Positions 16,264 through 24,489 of a stretch of 64,000 nt of DNA are shown here, in pieces. Both the position numbers and the translations under genes were made by a program. This stretch comes from Streptomyces sp. NBC_01217 (GTDB taxonomy: Bacteria > Actinomycetota > Actinomycetes > Streptomycetales > Streptomycetaceae). The stretch's first letter is position 1. The number at the start of each line of letters is the position of its first letter. The notes beneath the pieces are model-generated. The model was not told where the DNA came from. It worked only from the letters and a program-made list of their open reading frames with translations, and did no database searches. The stretch is taken from NCBI RefSeq assembly GCF_035994185.1, contig NZ_CP108538.1, positions 3,938,501 to 4,002,500 on the forward strand, given 5' to 3'.

Positions 16264-18732
16264 TCACGGTCCGGGGCATGACGGACCGTGCCGGGCCGGG
16301 GGCAGATCGAGCCAGCGGGCCGTACCGGGTGTGATCACATGGACGTGGCCTCCCAGCACGATCCGGACGGCCGCGTGGTGCGAATCCGGTACGGCGATCC
16401 GCAGCTGCCGGGCACGGATGCGCAGGTCCACGTCCCAGTGCCGGCGGAATCTGATGCGTACCCCGAATTTCGAGAGCTGGGGCAGCGTGGCGGGCGCGAG
16501 CCACAGCGCGTCGTCGCGGGTCTCCAGCCCCGTCATCCCGCGCTGCACGAAGTCGAGGGTGCCCGCCATCGCACCCAGGTGGATGCCCTCCTCGGTGGTG
16601 CCGCCCTGGATGTCGGCCACGTCCCCGGTCAGCGCCTCCTCGCAGTACCGCCACGCCTCGTCGCGGCGTACACGGGCCAGCACCCAGGCATGGACCAGGG
16701 AGCTGAGCGTGGATCCGTGGCACGTACGGGCGAGGTAGTAGTCGACGGTGGCGCGCCAGGAGTCCTCGTCCAGCACGTGTCCGAGCTGCCGGAAGAGGCC
16801 CGCGAGCTCCTCCGGCGAGAAGAGGTAGCCGAGCATCAGCACATCGGCCTGCTTGGACGCCTGGTAGCGGTTGACGGTGTCACCCTCCGCCTCCAGGATC
16901 CGGTCGAGCCGCCGGATGTCCCCGTACCGCTTCCGGTATCCCTCCCAGTCCAGCTCGTCCAGTTCCCCGTAACCGGCGAACTGGCTGATGACACCCCGGT
17001 GATACGGGACGTACAGCTGGTGGGAGATGTCCTCCCAGAGTTCCGGTTCGTCGCTGTCGAGCCGCATCCGGTCGAGGAGGTGCCGGCGTCGCGCCCCGGG
17101 CAGGGCCCGGAACAGCTCCGTCGCACGCGACAGGACCCAGGCCGCCGTCACGTTCGTGTACGTGTTGTCGTCGAGGCCCGCCGCCCCGCTTCCCGGATAG
17201 GCGTCGTGGTATTCGTCGGGTCCGACGACACCGCGGATGCGGTACCGGGCCAGGGACGCGTCCCACTCGGCGCTGTCCGCCCAGAACCTGGCGATCTGCA
17301 GCAGCATTTCGGCGCCCTTGGAGTACAGGTACTCCGTGTCCGCGGTGGCCTGGCAGTACTGCCAGACGTTGTACGCGACGGCCGAGCCGACATGGTGCTG
17401 CAGCCGGGAGTGGTCGGGCAGCCAGCGCCCCGAGCGGGGGTTGAGGTGGAGTTCCTGGGTCTCCTCACGTCCGTTGTCAGCGCTCTGCCAGGGGTACATC
17501 GCCCCGGCCCTGCCCGCCTCGCGCGCCGCCCGGCAGGCCGCGGGCAGCCGCCGGTAGCGGTAGTCGAGAAGGCCTCGGGAGACCTCCGGCAGATGCAGAT
17601 TCAGGAACGGCAGTACGAACAGCTCGTCCCAGAAGACATGGCCCCGGTACGCCTCGCCGTGCAGCCCTCTCGCCGGTACGCCGACGTCGAGTTCGGCGGT
17701 GTGCGGGGAGAGCGTCTGAAGTACGTGGAAGAGGTGCAGCCGCAGGATGCAGCCCGCTTCACCGGGGACCTCCAGCCGGACCTGCCGCCACAGGTCGGCC
17801 CAGGCCCGCTCGTGCGAGGCCAGCAGACGCGCGAAGTCCGGAGCTCTTCGCACCCCGGCCACGGCTGCCCGCAGGGGGCTGCCGATCGCGGGGTCGCGCG
17901 AGGTGTACAGCGCCACCGTCTTGTCGACGACGGCCTCGGAGCCGGGGCCCAGCGCGAGCACCAGCCGCTGGAAGACCGCCTTCTCCGGCTGCGGGGAGCG
18001 GGGGCGCAGGCCGGGTGATTCTGCGCCTTGTCGCCCTTCACCGCCGCCGCACACCGCCCGCGTGCGGGCCGCCAGCGCGACCCCGATGTCCGACTCCACC
18101 GTGCGACACCGCAGCGACGCCACACCGTCCTCCTCCGTGCCGCTCACCCAGCCGGTGAGGTGCCGGTTCGCCAGATCCCGGTACCGCGCGACGCCGGAGT
18201 TGCGGACGTCGCCGTCGATTCCCGTCTCCACCTCGATCGCGCCCGCCCATCCCTCCGCCCGGAACGCCGTGTGCAGGGCGGCGAGATGGGGATCGCCCAT
18301 GTGTACGAGGCGGCGCTGCTCCACGTGCAGCCGTCGGCCGTGCTCGTCCTCGTAGACGGACCGGCGGGTCAGTGTGCCGCCGCGCAGATCGAGTGACTGG
18401 CGGTGTTCGGCGAGGTGCTCGTGGTCCGGTGTGAGCCACGGGCCCGGGGTGGCGCCGGTGGTGTCCGCCGGATGGATGCGGTAGCGCAGCGGCAGCCAGT
18501 TCGGCAGGTTGACCAGGTCTTCGTTCTCCACCCGGTGGCCCCGGACCGAGGAGGTCAGCCGGTTGTAGCAGCCCGCCGCATAGGTGCCGGGGTAGTGCGA
18601 CGGGCCCTCGGAGGCCTCGGGCGCGGCTCCGCGGGTGGCGAAGTACCCGTTGCCGAGCGTGCACAGCGCCTCGCGCAGCCGTTCCTCCTGCGGGTCGTAG
18701 CCCTCGTACGACCAGGTCCAGGCCCGAGCCAT
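16264..18732 (-). CDS. Glycoside hydrolase family 65 disaccharide phosphorylase
   Basis: A protein of 822 residues, close to the usual 750-800 of maltose, trehalose, kojibiose and nigerose phosphorylases. It starts WTWSYEGYDPQEERLREALCTLGNGYFATRG, a typical GH65 N-terminus. The catalytic acid Glu 507 is in GVVGPDEYHDAYPG, and the phosphate-site region includes KQADVLML and CHGSTLSSLVHAWVLAR. These enzymes split an alpha-linked disaccharide with phosphate to beta-glucose-1-phosphate. The ATG overlaps the stop of the HAD gene by one base (TGATG), pairing it with the next enzyme in the route. The linkage specificity cannot be read here. Confidence 0.92.
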   Translation of the reverse strand: MARAWTWSYEGYDPQEERLREALCTLGNGYFATRGAAPEASEGPSHYPGTYAAGCYNRLTSSVRGHRVENEDLVNLPNWLPLRYRIHPADTTGATPGPWLTPDHEHLAEHRQSLDLRGGTLTRRSVYEDEHGRRLHVEQRRLVHMGDPHLAALHTAFRAEGWAGAIEVETGIDGDVRNSGVARYRDLANRHLTGWVSGTEEDGVASLRCRTVESDIGVALAARTRAVCGGGEGRQGAESPGLRPRSPQPEKAVFQRLVLALGPGSEAVVDKTVALYTSRDPAIGSPLRAAVAGVRRAPDFARLLASHERAWADLWRQVRLEVPGEAGCILRLHLFHVLQTLSPHTAELDVGVPARGLHGEAYRGHVFWDELFVLPFLNLHLPEVSRGLLDYRYRRLPAACRAAREAGRAGAMYPWQSADNGREETQELHLNPRSGRWLPDHSRLQHHVGSAVAYNVWQYCQATADTEYLYSKGAEMLLQIARFWADSAEWDASLARYRIRGVVGPDEYHDAYPGSGAAGLDDNTYTNVTAAWVLSRATELFRALPGARRRHLLDRMRLDSDEPELWEDISHQLYVPYHRGVISQFAGYGELDELDWEGYRKRYGDIRRLDRILEAEGDTVNRYQASKQADVLMLGYLFSPEELAGLFRQLGHVLDEDSWRATVDYYLARTCHGSTLSSLVHAWVLARVRRDEAWRYCEEALTGDVADIQGGTTEEGIHLGAMAGTLDFVQRGMTGLETRDDALWLAPATLPQLSKFGVRIRFRRHWDVDLRIRARQLRIAVPDSHHAAVRIVLGGHVHVITPGTARWLDLPPARHGPSCPGP

Positions 18733-19493
18733 CAGTCGTCCCCGCCCGTCAGCAGGTCCCCCGGATCGGACACCACGACGTCGGCGCCGTGGCGGCGCAG
18801 CTCGGCCGCGCTGGTGGGGGTGCCTGTACGGTCCACGCCGACGACGAGCCCGAAGCCGCCGCGGCGCCCGGCCTCGACCCCGGCCTGCGCGTCCTCCACC
18901 ACGGCGGTGTCCCGGACCGGAAACCCCAGGCGCCCCGCCGCTTCGACGAAGAGCGCGGGGTCCGGCTTCCCCGGCAGCCGCAGCCGACGCGCCTCGTTCC
19001 CGTCGACCACGGCGTCGAACCGGTCGATGAGGCCGGCCTGCGCCAGCAGTTCCGTGGCGTGCCGGGATGCCGAGACCGCGGCGCAGGGCACCCCTTCGCC
19101 GCGCAGCACGTCCAGGAGGCGGACCGTGCCGGGCCAGACGACGACCGGGTCGGTGCGCAGGCTCTGCGTGAACAGCTCGTCCTTGCGGGCGGCGACCGCC
19201 CACACCGTCGAGGTGCCGGGCGGGTCGTCGGGACTGCCTTCGGGGAGGTCCAGCCCCCTCGACGCCAGGAAGGCCGCCGCACCGTCCTGCCTCGACCGGC
19301 CGTCCACGTACCGCAGATAGTCGTTCACGGCGTCGAAGGGCGGCTGTTCTCCGACGGCCGAAAGACAGGCGTCGAACGCCTTCTTCCAGGCTGCGGCGTG
19401 ACTGCGGGCGGAGTCGGTGATCACTCCGTCCGTGTCGAGGACCACGGCCCGCACGGAGCGCAGGCACGGTGCCAGGGACGGTGCGGCTGCCAT
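18732..19493 (-). CDS. HAD hydrolase, beta-phosphoglucomutase-like
   Basis: A protein of 253 residues with the HAD nucleophile motif VVLDTDGVITDSAR (Asp 19 and 21), a cap domain, SASRHATELL (motif II Ser), GKPDPALF (motif III Lys) and VVEDAQAGVEAGRRGG (motif IV). The pairing with GH65 is the classic arrangement: phosphorylase makes beta-glucose-1-phosphate and beta-phosphoglucomutase turns it into glucose-6-phosphate. It is translationally coupled to the downstream GH65 gene. A trehalose-phosphatase-like or plain sugar phosphatase role is a weaker alternative. Confidence 0.88.
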   Translation of the reverse strand: MAAAPSLAPCLRSVRAVVLDTDGVITDSARSHAAAWKKAFDACLSAVGEQPPFDAVNDYLRYVDGRSRQDGAAAFLASRGLDLPEGSPDDPPGTSTVWAVAARKDELFTQSLRTDPVVVWPGTVRLLDVLRGEGVPCAAVSASRHATELLAQAGLIDRFDAVVDGNEARRLRLPGKPDPALFVEAAGRLGFPVRDTAVVEDAQAGVEAGRRGGFGLVVGVDRTGTPTSAAELRRHGADVVVSDPGDLLTGGDD

Positions 19494-19569
19494 GACCGGG
19501 GCGGTCCCTTCGTCAGGGGATCCTCTTCATGGCACCACGGTTCCGTCGGACGGGCGCGCCGTGGACTCC

Positions 19570-19625
19570 GTACGACGGCATCACGACGTACCACCTACGA
19601 CATCGCGGCGTACGACGGCATCACG
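19570..19625. repeat. 16-bp direct repeat, two copies 40 bp apart
   Basis: GTACGACGGCATCACG occurs at 19570-19585 and again at 19610-19625. Spacing of 40 bases puts both on about the same helix face. They sit in the divergent region between the HAD gene (start 19493) and the cNMP-binding gene (start 19714), so they may be activator or repressor sites. Confidence 0.6.
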
Positions 19626-19713
19626 GCAGCGTGGCCTCACGGCCGAGCGCCCCTCCGGAACCACGCATATCGTTCACATCAGGCACCCGCGACCCGCCAC
19701 GGACGGAGGATCC

Positions 19714-20175
19714 ATGTCAACGACCAGGAGCCTGCTCGACGTGATCCCGCCCGAGAGCCGGGCACGGCTGCTCGACGACGCGGCCCGCGAAGTGCCCCTG
19801 GTCCCGGACGCGCGCCTCTTCGAGGAGGGCAGACGGGCCGACCGTTTCTGGATCATCCGCTCCGGACAGGTCGAGGTGGACATCCATGTGCCCGGCCGTC
19901 GTTCGGCGGTCATCGAGACGCTGGGCCCGGATGATCTGCTGGGCTGGTCCTGGCTGTTCTCCCCGCATGTGTGGCACATGGGCGCGCACGTGGTCCGGGC
20001 GGGGGAGGCCGTGGAATTCGACGCCGCCGCCGTCCGCTCGCTGTGCGAGACGGATGCGGTGCTGGGCCGGGCGGTGTACAAGTACGTCGCCGAGACGGTG
20101 GCCGCGCGGCTGTACGGGACACGGAAGAGGCTGCTGCAACTGTACGGTCCCCGAGCCGATCCCCTTGAGGACTGA
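19714..20175 (+). CDS. Cyclic-nucleotide-binding-domain protein (no DNA-binding domain)
   Basis: A protein of 153 residues. The CRP-like beta-roll occupies residues about 22-115 (LFEEGRRADRFWIIRSGQVEVDI; ETLGPDDLLGWSWLF). It then ends with a helix VLGRAVYKYVAETVAARLYGTRKRLLQLYG and no winged-helix domain, so it is a stand-alone sensor or accessory, not a CRP regulator. The phosphate-binding Arg-Ser-like pair of true cAMP binders is not obvious. ATG 19714 has GGAGGA five bases ahead. It heads a run of stress-type genes. Confidence 0.86.
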   Translation: MSTTRSLLDVIPPESRARLLDDAAREVPLVPDARLFEEGRRADRFWIIRSGQVEVDIHVPGRRSAVIETLGPDDLLGWSWLFSPHVWHMGAHVVRAGEAVEFDAAAVRSLCETDAVLGRAVYKYVAETVAARLYGTRKRLLQLYGPRADPLED

Positions 20176-20191
20176 ACGACGGCCCGGAGCG

Positions 20192-20205
20192 GGGACCAAC
20201 GGCCC
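20192..20205. promoter_or_regulatory. Imperfect GGGacc-aac-ggCCC dyad upstream of the Acg-like gene
   Basis: GGGACCAACGGCCC lies about 70 bases ahead of the Acg-like start. It resembles the GGGnCC/GGnCCC architecture of hypoxia (DosR/OsdR-type) boxes of actinobacteria, but only loosely. It is offered as a candidate because Acg and USP genes are DosR targets in mycobacteria. Confidence 0.3.
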
Positions 20206-20274
20206 ATACCGCCCGGCCGGCATCTGTTCCATGCTGAAAAGACCATCGACCGTTCCCGATCTCCGGGAGTTCCG

Positions 20275-21279
20275 ATGCCCAGCCAGACACTCGACGACGC
20301 GACGCTGGCCGACCTCGTCGCCGATGCCACCGCTGCCCCGTCGATGCACAACGCCCAGCCCTGGCGCTTTTGCTACGCACGCGGCGAGCGGACCCTCACA
20401 CTCCTGGCGGACCTCGACCGCGCGTTGCCCGCGGCCGACCCGGCCGACCGCGCACTGCGCATGGGCTGCGGCGCGGCTCTGCTGAACCTGCGGGTGTCCG
20501 CCGCCCACCACGGCCTGGACGCGGCCACCACGCTGCTGCCCGAACCGTCGTCCCCGACCGTACTGGCCGCCGTCCGGCTCGCCGTCCGCCCCGACACACC
20601 GGACGGCCCCGCCGATGACACGGCGCTCGCCGCTCTCCACCCCGCGATCCGGGACCGGCACACCAGCCGCTACCCGTTCGACGACGAGGAGATCCCCGAG
20701 GACGTCCGCGCGCGGCTCACCGAGGCGGCCCGTGCGGAGGGCGCGGACTTCGCGTTCCTGGCCCCGCCGCACCTGCAGACCGTGCTCGAACTGATCCGGG
20801 ACGCCGAGGGATACAACCGCGGTGACCCGGCACGGCAGGCGGAGCAGAAGCACTGGACCCGGAACACGAAGACCGAGGCGCCCGTCGACGGAATCCCGGA
20901 CTACGCCTTCGGCCCCACCGACGCCTCCGGACGGGCGACCAACCGAGACTTCATGGGAACCGGCGTACTCCCGGGCCGGCCGCGCGTCGCGTTCGAGAAG
21001 CAGCCGCAACTGGGCCTGCTGAGCACCCTCGGCGACCACCCCATGGACTGGCTGCACGCAGGTCAGGCACTGGAGCGCGTACTGCTCACCGCCACGCTCC
21101 ACAACGTGTGCACTTCATTCGCGACCCAGCCCGTCGAATGGCCGGACCTGCGATGGCTCCTGCGCGATCCGCTCTTCGGCACGGGACACCCGCAGATGAT
21201 CGTCCGCCTGGGGTACGGACCCACGGGACCGCGCACGCCACGTCGCCCCCTGGACCAGGTGCTGACGATCGAACCGTAG
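20275..21279 (+). CDS. Acg-family nitroreductase-fold protein
   Basis: A protein of 334 residues. Its N-terminus (LADLVADATAAPSMHNAQPWRF, residues about 11-32) is the signature of the Acg group, named after mycobacterial Rv2032. This group carries a tandem, degenerate nitroreductase fold that binds FMN but is often inactive as a nitroreductase and is proposed to store flavin. IRDRHTSRYPFD (residues about 125-136) and the C-terminal PQMIVRLGYG also match. It lies in the same direction as the cNMP protein and USP gene, with 99- and 58-base gaps. A role in dormancy or low-oxygen stress is inferred from the family. Confidence 0.88.
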   Translation: MPSQTLDDATLADLVADATAAPSMHNAQPWRFCYARGERTLTLLADLDRALPAADPADRALRMGCGAALLNLRVSAAHHGLDAATTLLPEPSSPTVLAAVRLAVRPDTPDGPADDTALAALHPAIRDRHTSRYPFDDEEIPEDVRARLTEAARAEGADFAFLAPPHLQTVLELIRDAEGYNRGDPARQAEQKHWTRNTKTEAPVDGIPDYAFGPTDASGRATNRDFMGTGVLPGRPRVAFEKQPQLGLLSTLGDHPMDWLHAGQALERVLLTATLHNVCTSFATQPVEWPDLRWLLRDPLFGTGHPQMIVRLGYGPTGPRTPRRPLDQVLTIEP

Positions 21280-21337
21280 GAACACCCTCACACAGCCGAG
21301 GCGGGTCGAACGCCGAGCACGGAAGGCGGTAGGAGCG

Positions 21338-22246
21338 ATGCAGCTCCCGGTAGTCGTCGGAGTGGACGGGTCGGAGGGCAGCCTCCGTGCCCTGGACTGG
21401 GCAGCGGCGGACGCCGCACGCTCGGGGCACCCCCTGCGGATCGTCCACGCGTCGCTGTGGGAGCGCTACGAGGGCACGCGCCCCGCCTCCGACGCCGCGC
21501 GTCCCACCGAGCAGATCCTCGCCGAGCAGCTCGTCGCCGAAGCCCAGGAACGCGCGCAACGGCTCGGCCCCGACCTGCGCGTGGTGACCACCGTGCAGCC
21601 CGAGGACCCGGTGGCCGCCCTCGTCAGGGAGAGCCACGAGGCGGCCCTCGTCGTCCTCGGCTCCCGCGGCCGGGGCCGGATCGCCGGGATGCTCCTGGGG
21701 TCGGTCAGCCTCGCGCTCGCCAACCGGTCCCACTGCCCGGTCGTGGTGGTCCCGACGACTGCGCCGAGCACCCCTCCGAAGTCCGGCCGCGTCGTCGTCG
21801 GGATCGGCGACGCCGCGGGCCCCTCGGCAGCCGCCGCCTTCGCGCTCGACCAGGCGGCATCGCGCCACGGCGAGCTGATCGCCGTACGGGCCTGGCGCTC
21901 CCCCGCCCACGAGGCCATGAGCCATCCGCTGCTCGTCGGCTCCCCGGCCGCCGCCCGCCACCAGGAGGCCGAGGACCATCTCGACGAGGTTTTGGCGACG
22001 CTGGACCCGACCGGTTCCCCCGATGTCACCGTCCACAGGTCGGTGGTGCAGGGACCGGCGCACCAGGAACTGATCGAAGCCGCCGCGGGCGCGGAACTGC
22101 TGGTCGTCGGCGCCCGGAAGACCGGCGGATGGCACGGCTTCCACCTGGGCCCGGTGAACCACGCGATGCTCCACTACGCGCCCTGCCCGGTGGCCGTCGT
22201 CCCCGATGCGTACCTCTCGTCCCGACCGGAGCCGGACCGGCCCTGA
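21338..22246 (+). CDS. Universal stress protein with two UspA domains
   Basis: A protein of 302 residues made of two Usp folds. The first (residues 1-140) has the N-terminal VVVGVDGSEGSLRALDWA and a good ATP-binding motif GSRGRGRIAGMLLGSVS. The second (about 150-290) has RVVVGIGDAAG and a degenerate loop GARKTGGWHGFHLGPVNHA. ATP binding is therefore likely in the first half only. In the actinobacteria such tandem Usp proteins are often hypoxia or stationary-phase induced. A short 16-bp tandem repeat follows the stop. Confidence 0.93.
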   Translation: MQLPVVVGVDGSEGSLRALDWAAADAARSGHPLRIVHASLWERYEGTRPASDAARPTEQILAEQLVAEAQERAQRLGPDLRVVTTVQPEDPVAALVRESHEAALVVLGSRGRGRIAGMLLGSVSLALANRSHCPVVVVPTTAPSTPPKSGRVVVGIGDAAGPSAAAAFALDQAASRHGELIAVRAWRSPAHEAMSHPLLVGSPAAARHQEAEDHLDEVLATLDPTGSPDVTVHRSVVQGPAHQELIEAAAGAELLVVGARKTGGWHGFHLGPVNHAMLHYAPCPVAVVPDAYLSSRPEPDRP

Positions 22247-22254
22247 GGCGGACC

Positions 22255-22305
22255 GACTCCGAGACGTACCGGCTCCGAGACGTACCGGCCCTGCGACGTA
22301 CCGGA
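22255..22305. repeat. 16-bp tandem repeat, about three copies
   Basis: The unit (G/C)(A/C)GACGTACCGGCTCC repeats with a 16-base period, starting near 22261, 22277 and 22293; the last copy is diverged. It lies between the USP stop and the ArsC-like start and contains repeated CGTACCGG. Confidence 0.65.
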
Positions 22306-22344
22306 CGTTCAGCAGCAGCCCACCGTGCGACGAGAGAGACCCCG

Positions 22345-22758
22345 ATGTCCGAGAAGCCTTCTGTGCTGTTCGTCTGTGTCCACAACGCCGGCCGCTCCCA
22401 GATGGCAGCCGCCTGGCTGACCCACCTGGCCGGGGACCGCGTCGAGGTCCGCTCGGCGGGATCGGACCCCGGCGACGCCGTGAACCCGGCCGCCGTCGAG
22501 GCGATGCGCGAGGTCGGCATCGACATCTCCGCCGAGACCCCGAAGGTCCTCACGATCGACGCGGTCCGCGAATCGGACGTCTGCATCACCATGGGCTGCG
22601 GCGACACCTGCCCGGTCTTCCCCGGCAAGCGCTACCTCGACTGGAAGCTCGACGACCCGGCCGGCCAGGGCGTCGAGGCCGTCCGCCCCATCCGTGACGA
22701 CATCAGGACCCTGGTGGAGGGCCTGATCGAGGAGATCGCCCCGGCGGCATCGGAGTAA
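22345..22758 (+). CDS. arsC: Arsenate reductase / low-molecular-weight phosphotyrosine-phosphatase-fold protein
   Basis: A protein of 137 residues with the CX5R catalytic loop CVHNAGRSQM (Cys 11, Arg 17), the acid region DWKLDDPAGQ and a cysteine triad further on (Cys 80, 85 and 89 in DVCITMGCGDTCP). This layout fits the thioredoxin- or mycothiol-linked arsenate reductases of actinobacteria. No arsenite pump or ArsR gene adjoins it, so the physiological substrate is uncertain. It lies 98 bases after the USP gene, across tandem repeats. Confidence 0.88.
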   Translation: MSEKPSVLFVCVHNAGRSQMAAAWLTHLAGDRVEVRSAGSDPGDAVNPAAVEAMREVGIDISAETPKVLTIDAVRESDVCITMGCGDTCPVFPGKRYLDWKLDDPAGQGVEAVRPIRDDIRTLVEGLIEEIAPAASE

Positions 22759-22843
22759 CCACCGTCCACGCGGCGACTGTCGGTCCCCGGCCTTACGGTT
22801 CTCCTCATACTGATGCACACATGTACGAGGGGGAGGGCCACCC

Positions 22844-23971
22844 ATGGCCAACGCTGCTGCCGCACATCTTGTCACCACGCTCGCCGCACCGCTGGACCGC
22901 AAGCAGGAAGCAGCGGACGCCCCCCGCCTCCTGCACTGGCCCGCGCCCGGCGACGTACGCCCCCGCCGCCTGCTCCTCCAGCGCGGCGACGCCGAGTTGG
23001 CCGCCCTCGACCCGGACGCCGGCAACGCCCCGGCCACCCGTTTCCCCGCCCCCTGGCCCCGCCGCTTCGGTACGAGCACGGTGGCGCCGAGCGGTGACCT
23101 CGCGGTCTTCGCCGGGGTGCACGCGCTGCGCGCGGTGGACCCGACAGGCGCGGTGCGCTGGGAGGTCCGGCACGGCTGCTGGGACGGCAGTTGCCGCACG
23201 CTCCACACCACGTACGAGGAGTACGCGGCCGACCGTTCGCACCTGTACGCGGACAGCGGCTCGGCCGTGTTCTCGGCGGACGGAACGCTCGTGTGGGCGC
23301 ACATCCGCGGCCCCGTCGCGGCGTCCGGCCCCGACCCGGAGGCACTGGACGAATGGCTGGTCGTCGACGCCGCCGACGGACGAATACTCGGCCGGGTGGA
23401 CGCGGAGACCGTGGCAGCGGGATCCGATCACGTCCCGCACCCGGACCCGGCCCGGATGGGGCTGTCCGTCGGTGAGGGCCAGGACGGGGTGCCGATGCTG
23501 TGGGGCCGCTGGGACGGCGAGCGGCTCTCCGTCGAGCGCTTCTGCGACGACGAACGGATCCTGATGTCGGTGAGCCCCTCGGGCGACCGCTTCCTGACGG
23601 TGACTCATTACGAGGAGACGCTCGGCGTGCACCGGATCGAGGACGGTTCCGTGGTGTGCGAACTTGACACCGAGGACACCGTCCCCCGCCACCCCGGGGC
23701 CGATCCCGACGACAAGGAGGCCGACGAGACGCTCTGGGACTACGAGTGCGGCTTCCTCGACGAGGAGACCGTCGTCGCGGGCACGTCGGAGAGGGACGAG
23801 GAGTACGGCGAGCAGCGCCACTGGCTGGTGAGCACCGACGCGGCGCGGATGCGGGTGACCGCGCAGATCACCTACCCCTTCCCGATATCCGGCGCGCCCA
23901 CGGCCCTCGGCGACGGCACCTGGTACACGGTGTCGGAGGCGGGCGACGCCCTGCATGTGTGGAGCCGGTAG
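22844..23971 (+). CDS. Beta-propeller-like protein of unknown function
   Basis: A cytoplasmic protein of 375 residues with no signal peptide. Repeating strands ending in DP-TG-VRWEV, SADGTLVWAHI, VVDAADGRILGRV, SVSPSGDRFLTVTH and a C-terminal VSEAGDALHVWSR resemble blades of a WD40 or PQQ-like propeller. No catalytic residue is evident. I do not recognise the family. It stands alone, plus strand, with 85 bases upstream and 120 downstream to the next coding start. Confidence 0.7.
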   Translation: MANAAAAHLVTTLAAPLDRKQEAADAPRLLHWPAPGDVRPRRLLLQRGDAELAALDPDAGNAPATRFPAPWPRRFGTSTVAPSGDLAVFAGVHALRAVDPTGAVRWEVRHGCWDGSCRTLHTTYEEYAADRSHLYADSGSAVFSADGTLVWAHIRGPVAASGPDPEALDEWLVVDAADGRILGRVDAETVAAGSDHVPHPDPARMGLSVGEGQDGVPMLWGRWDGERLSVERFCDDERILMSVSPSGDRFLTVTHYEETLGVHRIEDGSVVCELDTEDTVPRHPGADPDDKEADETLWDYECGFLDEETVVAGTSERDEEYGEQRHWLVSTDAARMRVTAQITYPFPISGAPTALGDGTWYTVSEAGDALHVWSR

Positions 23972-24091
23972 TCGAGTCCCCGATCACCCTCATCCGGCCA
24001 CTCATTGGCCGAAGAATGATCTCCAGCCGACCTGCGGGACCTGCCGATGCAGAAGGCATCCACGTTGTTCCGTGTCGTGAGGAGGGCTGCC

Positions 24092-24427
24092 GTGGGCGAT
24101 GTTCTGCTGGCCCTGTCCATCCCCGTGCTGGTCTTCGCGACTGGCATCTACGCGGCGTGCGAGAGCTGGTGGCGGCGTCGCCATCCCGCGCCGCCTTCCC
24201 CCTACACCCATCGGGCGGCCCGGCTGGCCGAGCGCGCGATGCTGGTGGACGCCGAGGACGTCGTCGACGGCGCGTACGAGAGGCTGGGCGGCCTCTACGA
24301 CAGCGACGACGGCGACGGCAGGCCCGGTGCGCCGGACACGCACCCTCCGGCTCCCGGTGTGACGCGCCGGGCGTCCACCGGTCCGGATTCAGGCCGATCG
24401 GCACCGGCACCTGCGCGAAGGGGCTAG
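24092..24427 (+). CDS. Small single-pass membrane protein of unknown function
   Basis: A protein of 111 residues. One N-terminal helix (VLLALSIPVLVFATGIYAA, residues about 4-22) is followed by a basic ESWWRRRHP stop-transfer and a soluble, Asp/Pro-rich tail. GTG 24092 was chosen because GAGGAGG sits 8 bases before it; an ATG at 24047 is less well served. The function is unknown. Composition remains high-GC and coding-like through the tail. Confidence 0.6.
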   Translation: MGDVLLALSIPVLVFATGIYAACESWWRRRHPAPPSPYTHRAARLAERAMLVDAEDVVDGAYERLGGLYDSDDGDGRPGAPDTHPPAPGVTRRASTGPDSGRSAPAPARRG

Positions 24428-24489
24428 ACCCCGGACGGCATTTGCCCGAGCGGCATCCGGCTGTCAGTGCCGCGTCCTACAGTTTTGGC

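Noticed and set aside
16219..16264. Terminator between the kinase and GH65 genes
   Set aside because: A partial CCGGACCG/CGGTCCGG pairing exists but overlaps the GH65 coding end and is irregular, so it was not called.
18733..19467. N-terminal extension of the GH65 frame
   Set aside because: The extended frame overlaps the HAD gene out of frame. The true start is ATG 18732, matching the family N-terminus.
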